From the NCBI GenBank assembly GCA_035509315.1, contig DATJLS010000038.1:1-64000 (forward strand): DNA of 64,000 nucleotides, read 5' to 3'. Below the pieces are notes generated by a model. That model did no database searches and had not been told where the DNA came from. It worked only from the letters and a program-made list of their open reading frames with translations. This document shows positions 36,607 to 46,505 of the stretch, one piece after another. Source of the DNA: JAKAWQ01 sp035509315. GTDB taxonomy: Bacteria; Pseudomonadota; Alphaproteobacteria; Acetobacterales; Acetobacteraceae. Position numbers and translations under genes: made by a program. The stretch's first letter is position 1. Every line of letters begins with the position of its first letter.

Positions 36607-37326
36607 TTGAGGCAGCGCTGGAGCCCCAACCACAACGACCGCCTCACCGGCACGCCCATCGATACGCTGGTCCTGCACTATACGGGCATGCAGAGCGCCG
36701 GAGCCGCGCTCGACCGGCTCTGCTGCGAAGAGGCGCGTGTTTCCTCTCACTATCTCGTCGAGGAGGATGGCGAGGTCTGGCAGCTCGTCCCGGACGAGCG
36801 CCGTGCCTGGCACGCCGGCCCTTCCTTCTGGCGTGGGCAGACCGACATCAATTCCCGTTCGATCGGGATCGAGATCGTCAATCCCGGCCATGAATGGGGC
36901 TATCGCCGCTTTCCACCCGGCCAAATGGATTCGGTCATCGCGCTTTGCCGCGATCTTCTCGCCCGCCACCCGATCGAGGCCCGCAATGTCGTTGCGCATA
37001 GCGATATCGCGCCCGACCGCAAGCAGGACCCGGGCGAGCTGTTCGATTTCTCTCTCCTCGCGCGGCATGGTATCGGACTCTTTCCGGAAAGCGCACCGGA
37101 TCTCGGCGCGGGCGAGATCGTCGCAGATGCATCCGGCCTTGCTCCGGTCCGCGCCTCCCTCGCCACCATTGGCTACGGCGTTGCAGGGGAGGGGGCCTGG
37201 GACCCGGGTCTCGGCACGGTGCTCGCGGCCTTCCAGCGCCATTGGCGGCCGGAGATCATCAGTGGCAAAGCCGACAGCGGCACGCGCGCGCGCCTTGCTT
37301 CCCTCATCCGGCTCCTGAAGCCGTAA
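36607..37326 (+). CDS. N-acetylmuramoyl-L-alanine amidase, AmpD family
   Basis: Amidase_2 zinc enzyme of 239 residues that cleaves the bond between MurNAc and the stem peptide during wall recycling. Zinc ligands are His in LVLHYTGM, His in VAHSDIAPDRKQDPG and the nearby Asp; SIGIEIVNPGHEWGY is the family core. A C-terminal peptidoglycan-binding helical domain follows (about 170-235). No signal peptide is seen, which fits cytoplasmic recycling. The start is TTG 36607 giving MRQRWSPNHNDR, the conserved beginning. Confidence 0.9.
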   Translation: MRQRWSPNHNDRLTGTPIDTLVLHYTGMQSAGAALDRLCCEEARVSSHYLVEEDGEVWQLVPDERRAWHAGPSFWRGQTDINSRSIGIEIVNPGHEWGYRRFPPGQMDSVIALCRDLLARHPIEARNVVAHSDIAPDRKQDPGELFDFSLLARHGIGLFPESAPDLGAGEIVADASGLAPVRASLATIGYGVAGEGAWDPGLGTVLAAFQRHWRPEIISGKADSGTRARLASLIRLLKP

Positions 37327-37370
37327 GATCCGGGCCAGCGAGATGGGGGTCAACGAAACAGGGGAACGTC

Positions 37371-38195
37371 ATGACGACGAGTCAAAGCGAGAAGGCGGAG
37401 CGATTCGCCGCCCTGCATAACGGACCCGGCACCTTCGTCATTGCCAATGCGTGGGATGCCGGCTCCGCCCGCATCCTTTCCACACTCGGCTTTCCCGCGC
37501 TCGCGACCTCGAGCGGCGCGGCGGCCGCGATGCTCGGAAAGCGCGATGGTGAGATGACCCGTGACGAATCGCTTGCCAACGCGCGCGCGATCGTCGCGGC
37601 AACCGATCTTCCGGTCTCGGCCGATCTCGAGCATGCATTCGCTGACTCGCCCGAGGCCGTGGCTGCCACCTTTCGTCTCGCCGTCGGAGCGGGCCTTGTC
37701 GGCGCCTCGATCGAGGACGCGACCGGCCATCAAGCCGAGCCGCTCTTTCCGCTCGGGCAGGCTGCGGAACGTGTTGCCGCGGCGGTCGCGGCGGTACGAA
37801 AGCTTCCTTTCCCCTTCATCCTTACCGCGCGGGCCGAGAATTTCTTTTGCGGCAGGCCCGATCTCGACGATACGATCAAGCGCCTTCAGGCCTATGAGAA
37901 GGCCGGCGCGGATGTGCTGATGGCGCCCGGCCTGCCTGATCTCGCCGCTGTCCGGACTGTCTGCGCTTCGCTCTCGCGTCCCTTCAGCTTCACGGGCGGC
38001 ATCAAGGGAAGGTCCTTTCCGGTCGCGGCGCTTGCCGAGGCTGGTGTCCGGCGCGTCAGCCTCGCCACCTCCCTCTATCGCGTCGCCATGGGCGCCCTGG
38101 CCGCCGCCGCGCGCGAGGTGCGCGATGAGGGCGGTTTCGGCTACGTGGACAGGGCGCCAACCACGCCGGAACTCTATAAATGGATGGGCAACTGA
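37371..38195 (+). CDS. Isocitrate lyase/PEP mutase family protein
   Basis: TIM-barrel enzyme of 274 residues. NAWDAGSARILSTLGFPALA, TSSGAAAAMLGKRDGEM, SADLEHAFADSPE and VGASIEDATG define the carboxyvinyl-carboxyphosphonate phosphorylmutase-like branch, which includes oxaloacetate decarboxylases and C-C lyases; the exact reaction cannot be told. GGGGAACG precedes ATG 37371. An SDR gene starts 2 nt after its stop, so the two form an operon. Confidence 0.88.
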   Translation: MTTSQSEKAERFAALHNGPGTFVIANAWDAGSARILSTLGFPALATSSGAAAAMLGKRDGEMTRDESLANARAIVAATDLPVSADLEHAFADSPEAVAATFRLAVGAGLVGASIEDATGHQAEPLFPLGQAAERVAAAVAAVRKLPFPFILTARAENFFCGRPDLDDTIKRLQAYEKAGADVLMAPGLPDLAAVRTVCASLSRPFSFTGGIKGRSFPVAALAEAGVRRVSLATSLYRVAMGALAAAAREVRDEGGFGYVDRAPTTPELYKWMGN

Positions 38196-38197
38196 TC

Positions 38198-38911
38198 ATG
38201 ACGCGGAAGCTTGTCGTCATCACCGGCGCGAGCTCCGGGATCGGGCTTGCCATTGCCAAGGGTTTCGCGCGCGAGGGCAACCCGATGCTGCTCATCGCGC
38301 GGCATATCGAGCCTGTGGCCGAGCTCGGAGGCGCCGAAATCCTTTATAAGGCGGCCGATGTCGCGGATTATGCGAGTGTGGAAACCGCGATCCGCGCCGC
38401 CGAGCAGCGCTGGGGCGAGACCGAATGCCTCGTCAACAGCGCGGGATTCGCCGATGCCCGCGGCTTCCTCGATGTGGCGTCTGCCGATTTCGCCCGTGAG
38501 ATCGAAGTCGACCTCATCGGCACGCTCAACGGAATGAAAGCGGTGATCGCCGGCATGTCTGGTCGCAAATCCGGCACCATCATCAATATCAGCTCGGTCA
38601 GCGACCGTAAAACCTCCCCGGTCGCGATCGCCTATACCGCCTCCAAATACGGCGTGCGGGCCGCCACCGAATCACTCCGTGAAGCGGAAGGCAGAAACGG
38701 CGTGCGCGTCATCAACATTGCGCCCGGCTACGTGAAAACCAACATCCATGCCACGATGGGCATCAGCTTCGAGCAATATTGCACCCTCCTCGGCAACCCG
38801 GACTTCATGTCCGCCGAAGAGCTCGCCGACATCGTGCTCTTCTGCTGGAAGCTTCCCCAGTCCATCACCATCCGCGACCTCGTCGTCGCACCCACACGCA
38901 CGGGTTTTTAA
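38198..38911 (+). CDS. SDR family oxidoreductase
   Basis: Short-chain dehydrogenase of 237 residues. The nucleotide loop is TGASSGIG near residue 9, NSAG follows at about 78, the catalytic Ser lies in ISSVSDRK and Tyr/Lys in YTASKYGV. The basic residues after beta-2 hint at NADP(H). It follows the PEP-mutase-like gene by 2 nt. Substrate unknown. Confidence 0.9.
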   Translation: MTRKLVVITGASSGIGLAIAKGFAREGNPMLLIARHIEPVAELGGAEILYKAADVADYASVETAIRAAEQRWGETECLVNSAGFADARGFLDVASADFAREIEVDLIGTLNGMKAVIAGMSGRKSGTIINISSVSDRKTSPVAIAYTASKYGVRAATESLREAEGRNGVRVINIAPGYVKTNIHATMGISFEQYCTLLGNPDFMSAEELADIVLFCWKLPQSITIRDLVVAPTRTGF

Positions 38912-38935
38912 GCGGGATTCCTGCGAGCTTTGATT

Positions 38936-39877
38936 TCAGAATTGCGCCCCGTCGTTTCGCTGCGAGCTTGCGGCCCTTGCCGATCGCTTTCGCCTGCGGG
39001 CGATCAATTCGTCGAGCCGGGAAAGGAACAGTTTCAGTGTCGGAGACGTGTTCGCCCTGTTGTATCCGGCCACGAGATCGATGCTGGGCGCATCTCCCGC
39101 GAGAGGGCGGCTGGTCACCGACCACGGCAGGAGGTTCCTCGCATAGGCGGGCACCAGCGTCACGCCACGCGTCGATGCAACCAGGGACATCGCCATGGCG
39201 AGATTGTCGACCAGATGCGTCGGCCGGAGATCGATCCCTGATCGTTTCAGATAATCATCGATAACCGCCCGCAATGTAGGCGCCGTCCCGGACATGCCAA
39301 GAAAGACCTCGCCCGAGAGCTCCTGGAGCGCGATGGCATCGCGCGATGCCAGACGATGGTCGCTCGGCAGGACGACGATGAGCGGCTCGGCCGCGACGAT
39401 TTTGTATTCGAGGCCGGGCATCTCCGGCTCCGGCCGCAGGAAGGCGATGTCGAGCCTGCCCCGCATCAGCGCATCGGCGAGCTTCGGCGAGTAATCGCTC
39501 GAGACCGTGACATCGATATTGGGCAGCTCATCCTTCAGGAGCTTCATGACCTCGGGCATCCAATCCATTTCCTGCCCGGTCAGGAATCCGAGAGCGAATT
39601 TCGCCTTGGCAGGCTGAGACAGGCGCCGCGCGGCCTCCACCGCGGCTTCCGTCTGGCTGAGCGCCAGCCGCACATGGTCGAGAAAAGCGCGCCCCGCCTC
39701 GGTCAGCGCGACGCCGTGCACGCTCCGCACCAGAAGCTGCACGCCAACCTCATGTTCCAGATCGCGAATCTGCCGGCTGAGCGAAGGCTGCGCCGTGTGC
39801 AGCCGGCGCTCGGCCGCAACGGTGAGGCTCCCTTCCTCGGCGACCGCAACGAAATAGCGGAGATGGCGCAGCTCCAT
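38936..39877 (-). CDS. LysR family transcriptional regulator
   Basis: LTTR of 313 residues: winged helix-turn-helix at residues 1-60 (MELRHLRYFVAVAEEGSLTV, AQPSLSRQIRDLEHEVGV) and a periplasmic-binding-like effector domain from about residue 90. It is divergent from an SDR-SDR-SnoaL run, which it probably controls. ATG 39877 gives the standard start; upstream in-frame sequence is promoter DNA. It converges with the SDR gene at 38198. Confidence 0.92.
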   Translation of the reverse strand: MELRHLRYFVAVAEEGSLTVAAERRLHTAQPSLSRQIRDLEHEVGVQLLVRSVHGVALTEAGRAFLDHVRLALSQTEAAVEAARRLSQPAKAKFALGFLTGQEMDWMPEVMKLLKDELPNIDVTVSSDYSPKLADALMRGRLDIAFLRPEPEMPGLEYKIVAAEPLIVVLPSDHRLASRDAIALQELSGEVFLGMSGTAPTLRAVIDDYLKRSGIDLRPTHLVDNLAMAMSLVASTRGVTLVPAYARNLLPWSVTSRPLAGDAPSIDLVAGYNRANTSPTLKLFLSRLDELIARRRKRSARAASSQRNDGAQF

Positions 39878-39961
39878 ACTCGGTCCATGCCTGCGAGGTA
39901 TGATCCGCCAACCTACAAAGTCTTTTTCGAAAGGGCAAGGAAGACCTAATTCGCACGGCAT

Positions 39962-39979
39962 AGCTTGGCTTTGGAAGCT
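39962..39979. promoter_or_regulatory. Small dyad in the LysR-SDR divergent promoter region
   Basis: AGCTT (39962-39966) and AAGCT (39975-39979) form a 5-bp inverted repeat with an 8-nt spacer, close to a T-N11-A layout, in the 183-nt gap between the LysR gene and the SDR gene at 40061. A candidate LysR site. Confidence 0.35.
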
Positions 39980-40060
39980 TGACGATATCTACCTAGCAAC
40001 GAAACGCCAGGGCAATCATGCCCAGAAGGCAGATTTGGCCAAACCGTGAGGACAAGGACC

Positions 40061-40807
40061 ATGAGCGACCAAGTCGTTTTGATCACTGGCGGTCTGACCG
40101 GCATAGGCCGGGCCACCGCCCTTGCCTTCGCGAGGGATGGCGCCCGTATCGTCGTCTCCGGTCGCAGGGAGGCGGAGGGGAAGGCTTTTGAGGCGGAGCT
40201 GAGCGGTCTCGGCGGGGATGCAGTCTTCATCAAAGCCGATGTCCGCCACGACGGCGAGGTCGGCAAACTGATCGACGAGACCGTGGCGCGCTTCGGGCGG
40301 ATCGATGCCGCCGTCAACAACGCCGGCACGGAGGGCCAGCCCGGCCCCGTCGTCAGCCAGACTGCCGAGAGCTACGCCGCCACCTTTGAGACGAACGTGC
40401 TGGGTACGCTGCTCAGCATGAAGCACGAGCTGCGCGTCATGCAGGCGCAGGGCCATGGCAGCATCATCAATATCTCCTCGACCTATGGCCATGAAGGGGC
40501 CGCCGGTGCTTCCGTCTATGCCGGCAGCAAGCACGCGGTCGAAGGCTTCACCAAGTCCGCCGCGCTGGAAGGCGCCGCGTCCGGCGTGCGTGTCAATGCC
40601 GTTGCGCCCGGCCCGACCAATACTGGCATGCTCGATCGCTTCACCGGCAATCCCGAGAACAGGGCGGCCTTGATGGCGACGGTTCCGCTCGGCCGCTTGG
40701 GCAAGCCTGACGAGATTGCGCGCGCAATCCTCTTCCTCGCCTCGGACGACGCTTCCTTCATGACCGGCCAGATCGTAACGGTGGATGGCGGCAAGACGGC
40801 AGGGTGA
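40061..40807 (+). CDS. SDR family oxidoreductase
   Basis: Classical SDR of 248 residues: TGGLTGIGRATALAFARDG, the NAGT motif (VNNAGTEG), INISSTYGHEG with catalytic Ser, YAGSKHAVEG with Tyr and Lys, and the C-terminal ending FLASDDASFMTGQIVTVDGG. ATG 40061 follows a GAGGA element. It is the first gene of a run with a second SDR and a SnoaL-like gene, divergent from a LysR regulator. Confidence 0.92.
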   Translation: MSDQVVLITGGLTGIGRATALAFARDGARIVVSGRREAEGKAFEAELSGLGGDAVFIKADVRHDGEVGKLIDETVARFGRIDAAVNNAGTEGQPGPVVSQTAESYAATFETNVLGTLLSMKHELRVMQAQGHGSIINISSTYGHEGAAGASVYAGSKHAVEGFTKSAALEGAASGVRVNAVAPGPTNTGMLDRFTGNPENRAALMATVPLGRLGKPDEIARAILFLASDDASFMTGQIVTVDGGKTAG

Positions 40808-40898
40808 TCGATTGCGCACACAGGCTCGCAACATCCCGCCTCCACGACACGAAGGCCGGCCCCGAAACGTCAATCATTCCGCAGGAGGAAACGAAACG

Positions 40899-41645
40899 AT
40901 GCCCACGCTCTCAGGAAAAACCGCGCTCGTCACCGGCGCTTCCCGCGGCATCGGCCGCGCCAGCGCGCTCGCGCTCGCCAGGGCGGGGGCGCAGGTGCTC
41001 ATCCATTACAGCAGCGGCGCGGCCGAGGCCGAGGAGGTCGCGGAGGAAATCCGCCGCCTCGGCGGCCGCGCGGACACGGCCGGGGTCGATCTCACGGTGG
41101 CGGACGCGCCGCACAAGCTCGCCAGGCAGGTGCGCGGCATCGTCGGCGATCGCCTGGATGTGCTGGTCGCCAATGCCGGCACCTCAAAGGCGGTGACGAT
41201 CGAGGAAACCACCGTCGAGGATTTCGATCGACTCTTCGCCGTCAATGTCCGCGCGCCCTTCTTTCTGGTGCAACAGCTCTTGCCGATCCTAGGCAATGGC
41301 AGCAGTGTGATCCTACTTTCCTCGCTCGCAGCGCACGCCGTTGTCGGCGCGCTTCCGGCCTATTCGGCGACGAAGGGCGCTATCGATACTTTGGTGAGGC
41401 ACCTCGCCGCCGCGTTCGGCGAGCGCGGCATTCGTGTCAACGCCGTCGCTCCCGGCGTCGTCGCGACGGAGATGTCGAACTTCACGAAGACGGATGCGGG
41501 GCGGGAATATGCGCTCGGCATTCAGGCCTTGAAGCGCCTTGCCCAGCCGGAAGACCTCGCCGGTGTGGTCGCCTTCCTTGCGTCCGACGATGCGCGCTGG
41601 ATCAACGGTGATACAATCCGGGTCGATGGCGGCTCGAAATTGTGA
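40899..41645 (+). CDS. SDR family oxidoreductase
   Basis: Classical SDR of 248 residues, FabG-like in pattern: VTGASRGIGRASALALARAG, VLVANAGTSKAV, SSLAAHAVVG, YSATKGAIDTLVRH and FLASDDARWINGDTIRVDGG. A strong GCAGGAGG Shine-Dalgarno precedes ATG 40899. Located 91 nt after the previous SDR and 83 nt before a SnoaL-like gene. Its substrate cannot be named. Confidence 0.92.
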   Translation: MPTLSGKTALVTGASRGIGRASALALARAGAQVLIHYSSGAAEAEEVAEEIRRLGGRADTAGVDLTVADAPHKLARQVRGIVGDRLDVLVANAGTSKAVTIEETTVEDFDRLFAVNVRAPFFLVQQLLPILGNGSSVILLSSLAAHAVVGALPAYSATKGAIDTLVRHLAAAFGERGIRVNAVAPGVVATEMSNFTKTDAGREYALGIQALKRLAQPEDLAGVVAFLASDDARWINGDTIRVDGGSKL

Positions 41646-41728
41646 GCATCTCCCCGGCACAACCGTAAAGCCACGAACCCACTTGCTTTCGGGCTTGACC
41701 ACCCAGAAAGAAATGAACGGAGGATCCC

Positions 41729-42130
41729 ATGAGCAGAACCACACCCGAGCAGAACAAGGCGCTCGTGCTCGAAGCTTTCGACGCGCTCTTCAACAAGCGC
41801 GACTATGATGTGGCCGCCCGCTTCTGGTCGGACAAATATATCCAGCACAGCGCGCATATCGCACCGGGCTGCGACGGGCTCTTCACCCTCGTGCGCGGCC
41901 TCCCCGAAACCCTTCGCTACGAGCATGGCGTGATCCTCGCGGAGGGGGATTACGTCATCGTCCATGGGCGCTTCTCGGGCAACGGACGTCCAGCGGCATT
42001 CATTGCTGCCGATATCCTCCGGATTGAGGACGGACGCCTCGCCGAACATTGGGATGTGCTCCAGGATGAGGCAACCGAGGCGGAATCGAAAAGCGGTCTG
42101 CCCATGTTCGGCGACCGCTTTCCCGGCTGA
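41729..42130 (+). CDS. SnoaL-like/NTF2 family protein
   Basis: Protein of 133 residues of the ester-cyclase/SnoaL-like type: NKALVLEAFDALFNKRDYDVA, YIQHSAHIAPGCDGL and EHWDVLQDEATEAESKSGLP. The His-rich YIQHS segment and final EHWDV are common in the group of putative polyketide cyclases. GGAGG precedes ATG 41729 by 7 nt. It is the last gene of the SDR run. Confidence 0.88.
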   Translation: MSRTTPEQNKALVLEAFDALFNKRDYDVAARFWSDKYIQHSAHIAPGCDGLFTLVRGLPETLRYEHGVILAEGDYVIVHGRFSGNGRPAAFIAADILRIEDGRLAEHWDVLQDEATEAESKSGLPMFGDRFPG

Positions 42131-42162
42131 CGCTTCTCTTTCGGGGCCGATCGCGCCTCCCC

Positions 42163-45040
42163 TCACTGGATGAAGATTTCAACGCGCCTGTTCTGCGCTT
42201 CGCGAACGCCCGGCCCGGTCGGAACGAGAAGATGCGTCTCGCCAAAGCCGTGGATGGCGATGACGCTGGGGGGCACGCCGTCGCACACGAGCTCCTCGGC
42301 AACCGTCTGGGCGCGACGGACGAAAAGACCCTGATTGTAGCTCGGCGTTCCCGAAGAATCAGTATGGCCGTTCACCGCGATGCGGGTATAGCGCACGCGG
42401 GTGGACGCGGCGGCGGCATTGGCGATCACTTGACGCGCACGGTCGATCAAGTTCGCATCATCCCAATCAAAGAACACGAGATAGGTGCGCACGGGAGAAG
42501 GCGCCGGGGTAGCGTCGGGGTCGCTGCGACCAGGGAGTGGCGGCTCGCCGAAGGAAAGACGGATGTCGCCATTGAGCACCCAGTCGCGGAAGCCGTCGAC
42601 GGTCACGTTGCTCTGCCAGGCTGCATCGCCATAGACCGCGAGGTGGCACGTCAGCGTTCCGGTGAGGCCCCCGCCCACCTGCAGCGCCGTGCCGGGCTGG
42701 CCCGTGCCGAAGGGAATCCCGCTCAGCACGACATCGCTCGAGCCGCCGATCCCCTGCAGCAGATTGGCCTGGAGATAGGGGGTGAAGAGCATGCCGTTGT
42801 CGTTTTCGAACGGCCCCTTCAGCCGGAAGCCGACACGCAGCACGCCCTGATAGGGGCTGCCCATATCGACGTCGATGCCGTCCACGTCGGTGCGGGCGGG
42901 AAAGTTGAGATGCTGCCAGACGAGCTGCGCCTGCGGCTCGAAGGAAAGCTTCCACCAGGGCAGGGCGAAGGGAATGCCGGATTCGATCGAGACATCTGCC
43001 GAGGTGCCGTTCATTCCTGTGGTCTCGCCACGGTCCGCCGTGGTGTAGCGGCCATCGAACATGCCGCCCATGACGATGCCATCCACATACCAGCCGGAAA
43101 TGGCCTTCCGGGTGGCGATGCCAGCGACGCTCCGGTGTCGAAAAGCGCCTTGCTTTCGCCGTCGATCGCGGAGGGCTGCATCCAGAGCCGCCCGAGCGTG
43201 CCAGCAAGGCCTATGCGGAGCGTGCCGTCATCGTTGCGTACCAGCATCCAGTCGGTGCCGAACTGAACGGCGCTGTAGTCGGGGCTGAAATCATATCCGA
43301 AGGCCTGGAAGCTGCGGTTGGTGGTGCAGTTGAGGAGCCCGCCATAGACGCGCACGAACGTTTCGGCCTCAGGATCATAGCTGAGGGTCTGATCATCGCG
43401 GATTTCCCCGAGCCTCCGGTGCAGACTGTCGATATCGAGGAAATTGGTCTCGAAAAGCGCACGCGGCGTGGAGAGATAGGCGGGGACCTGGGGCGCGACC
43501 TCGGGGCGCGAGTCCGCCGGGAATGACGGATCCCCCGCCGACGGGCCGGAATCGGGCGGGATTGGGTCGGGCAGCGTTGGCGGCGGGAGCGGCTCTTCCG
43601 GGGCGGTGGCGGGGGCGGCGGTGGTGAGCAGAAGGCTGTTGTTGCCGAAGACGCTCGACCCGTTCACGGTGATGTCTTCATGCGTGCCCTGGATGCAGAA
43701 CGCATCCGCCGCGGAGCTGATCGTCGCGGAGCCGATCTGCAGTGTGTTTGTGGCGCCGGCCGATCCTTGCGCGAGAAAACCGTAGCTGCCCGCACCGGTG
43801 GTCGTCACGCTGCCGCCATTGATCGTTGACGCGCCGCCATTTTGAACAACGCCGCAGGGCGCCGAGGCGCCGGAAGTTTCGGTGGTAACGTTCGTCGCGC
43901 CGATCGTGCCTGCGGAAGCATTGAAGCCGGCGGATCCGGCCCCCGTCGTGGTGACCTTGCCGCCGTCATTCAGCGAGACCGCGCCCCCGTATCCGCATCG
44001 ACGCCAGCCCCATTGGCGCCGCTGGTCGAGACGGTGATGCTCCCGGTCGCGGTGATGGCGCTGTTGCCACCGGTCGCCTGGAGTCCCAAGGCCCCGCTGC
44101 CGCCGGTGCTGACGCTGGTGCCAGCGCCCGGCGTGACCGTGCCGCCTGTATCCGCCCGCGCGCCGACGCCACCTGTGCTCGCCGGCACCGAGATGGTCAC
44201 ACCATCCGCGGTGAGGGTGCTGCCGGCGCCGCTCGCCAACAATGCACGCTCATTGCTGACATTGGACGGCATGGTGACGCTGCCGCCCGAGAGCGTCACC
44301 GTGCCGCTGCTTGTCGCCTCGGCACCCACATCATTGCCCGTGCCGGCCACCGTGATCGTGGTGCCCTGGTTCGCCGTGAGCATTCCGGAATTGGCCAGCA
44401 CGCCCACTTTGCTGCCGTCGCTGCCGGTGAGGGAGATGGTGCTGTCCGTCAAGGTCACCTGGCCATTGCTGAGTGCCCGGGCCCCAACGGGCGCATCGCC
44501 TCCGGCAAAATTCACCGTCGTGCCCGTCGCGGTCAGCGTGCTCGCCGTGCCGTTCGTTGCCTGCCCATCCGCTTGCAGGGCGGTGGTGCCGCCACCGTTG
44601 GCCGCGATATTGACCGTGCTATCGGTCAGCTGGACATTCGCGCCGAGCGTCGCACGCGCCGCGGAATCATTGCCGCCGCCGCCAAGAAGATTGACTCGAG
44701 TGCCGTCGTCCAGAACGATCTTGCCGCCATTCTGGGCATTCAGAATGACTTGGCCGGTCTGAGCCGTGATTGTGCTGCCGCTCCCGTCGGCGAGCAGCAG
44801 GATCGCTCCGCCCTGGCTTGTCGTGATGGTCGTCGCCCACTCTGTGAAGGTTATGGTGCCTCCGCCCTGCGCAGTCACGCCGGCGCTGAAGGTTCCGCCG
44901 GGAGGCGGCCGGGGAGGAACGAAGGCCACGAAAAGAAGAAGGAACAGCTGCCGCCTAGCGCGAGAAGAGATGGCTACCGGACAGGCTTTCTGGTGCACCC
45001 TCTCTGGTGCCACGGCATGTCTCCCGGCCACGGGCTTCAT
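42163..45040 (-). pseudogene. Autotransporter adhesin with C-terminal OmpA domain, frameshifted
   Basis: Reading on the minus strand from ATG 45040 (GAGG 8 nt upstream) gives a signal-like segment, then a beta-helix passenger of glycine/threonine-rich repeats to about 43990. There the frame breaks at a G5 run (43984-43988); one extra G restores ADTGGAVSLNDGG and the passenger continues to a Pro-rich linker (~43560). An autotransporter barrel follows (about 43490-42550), with a second 1-nt loss near 43120 (ASLA/GIATRKAISGWYVDG). After the last strand (DIRLSFG) an OmpA peptidoglycan-binding domain ends the protein (YTRIAVNGHTDSSG, NRRVEIFIQ). Both breaks could be decay or sequencing error. Confidence 0.78.
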
Positions 45041-45379
45041 GGACGGGGCCTCTAGCCAATGCCTTCCGTTTTCGGAATTCAACAAAATTGAAAAGACCTG
45101 GAGCCGAATATCGGAAAGGCTTCCTTCTCTGCACTATTCTACACGGCAATTTCGGGGATCGCGTCTCCGGCACACTGGGCATCGCGCCAGAAATCAGCGG
45201 TTTCTCAGTGAGTTGCCCATGCTCTCAGAAGCTTCGTGATGGCTCTTCGAAAAATGGCTGCGTTCCCCAGCCAATATGACCTTTGCGAGACTCTTGAAGC
45301 GATCCGCCTACGTCACGAAAATGATCACAGAGCCAAATCGGCAGCGTGATGATCAAGAATCGTCCTGCTTTCCGCCGTC
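45041..45379. other. Intergenic region upstream of the autotransporter
   Basis: 339 nt between two minus-strand genes, more AT-rich than its surroundings. It should hold the autotransporter promoter. No gene, repeat or clear promoter hexamers were recognised. Confidence 0.5.
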
Positions 45380-46219
45380 TCAGGCCTTCGTCGGGGCCCA
45401 GTTGTATACCCGCGTCAGAGTCTCTCCCATCAGGGCGGACCGGTCGGCCTCGGAGAGCCGATCCATGACGCGGAATGCCTCCACGCCCTCCCTGTAAGTC
45501 AGCAGCGCCACGGCTCGCGTCCAGTCGGTGCCCCAGAGGCAGCGATCGAGGCCGAACGCATCGAAGATGCGAAACAGCTTGTCCCATATGTCCCGATAGG
45601 GGAACGTCTCATGGGAGAGCGTGCAGGCGCCGGTGATCTTCACGGCAACATTGTCATGCGCCGCCAGCGCCAGCAGCTTCGGAAGCTCGGCGAAAGGCTC
45701 CGTCGGCGGGGGTGGTGCGAAAGGCTGTTGCAACCCCAGATGATCGATCACGAGCCTTGTATTCGGGTTCCGCGCCGCCAGTATCCTGGCCTGTTCCAGC
45801 CGTCCCCAGGCCAGGAGATTGACCGGCAGGGAATGCTGCGCGGCAAGGGCGAGAACCCGGTTGAGGCCGGGGTCGGCCGGGTCCTCGGTCGCACGGTTCA
45901 GCATCACCCGGATGGCAACCGCGCCTTCTGTCCTCGCCCAATCGGCGATCGCGTCGGCCACTTCGGCATCGGTCGGATCGATCGGCTTGATCACGCCGAA
46001 ACGATTGGGATGGGCTTTGTGAACCTCGGTCGCATAGCGCGCATCATAGCCGTACACGGTAAAGGGCGAGACCAGCAGCGCGCCATCGACGCCGACGTCA
46101 TCCATCGCGGCCACCATGTCATCCCCGGTGACGGCCGGCGGCCCGGCGAGAGCAGCAAGCCACGGGCGGCCCGGATGATTGCGCTCATAGGCATGCACTT
46201 GCGCATCGATCGTCAGCAT
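45380..46219 (-). CDS. Amidohydrolase family (Amidohydro_2) protein
   Basis: TIM-barrel hydrolase of 279 residues of the type acting on lactones or decarboxylating cyclic acids. The first-strand motif reads DAQVHAYERNHPG, with one His only instead of HxH; other stations are VIDHLGL and CLWGTDWTRAV at the C-terminus (Asp near residue 237). These suggest a metal-independent or single-metal member. GGAGG stands upstream of ATG 46219. A LysR gene lies upstream on the same strand. Confidence 0.85.
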   Translation of the reverse strand: MLTIDAQVHAYERNHPGRPWLAALAGPPAVTGDDMVAAMDDVGVDGALLVSPFTVYGYDARYATEVHKAHPNRFGVIKPIDPTDAEVADAIADWARTEGAVAIRVMLNRATEDPADPGLNRVLALAAQHSLPVNLLAWGRLEQARILAARNPNTRLVIDHLGLQQPFAPPPPTEPFAELPKLLALAAHDNVAVKITGACTLSHETFPYRDIWDKLFRIFDAFGLDRCLWGTDWTRAVALLTYREGVEAFRVMDRLSEADRSALMGETLTRVYNWAPTKA

Positions 46220-46505
46220 GAATTTCGTTCCCTCCAACGGGAGAATGATCTCCGGGCATCCACGCTCAAAACGCGATGTGACGCTCCACGCCCGAACGAG
46301 TCAAATCGCGGACTCCCGGGTGAAAACCCGATCAGCCTCAGCGCTGCGAATGACCGAAACGGATGGAAACCAGGCGGAAAAGGGTTGCCGCTCAAATCAA
46401 TATGGCTTCTGGCGGCCAGGCGATGGAAACAGCTCATGCGAGCGGGCATGGGCATGAGCTTCACGTTGTCGTTCAGCCTCGAAACAGCTTCAGCAAATTC
46501 CGATC

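Noticed and set aside
43990..44960. Repetitive stretch as a possible CRISPR or DNA repeat array
   Set aside because: The repetition is at protein level (beta-helix passenger, Gly/Thr-rich) and irregular in DNA; no constant repeats with unique spacers.
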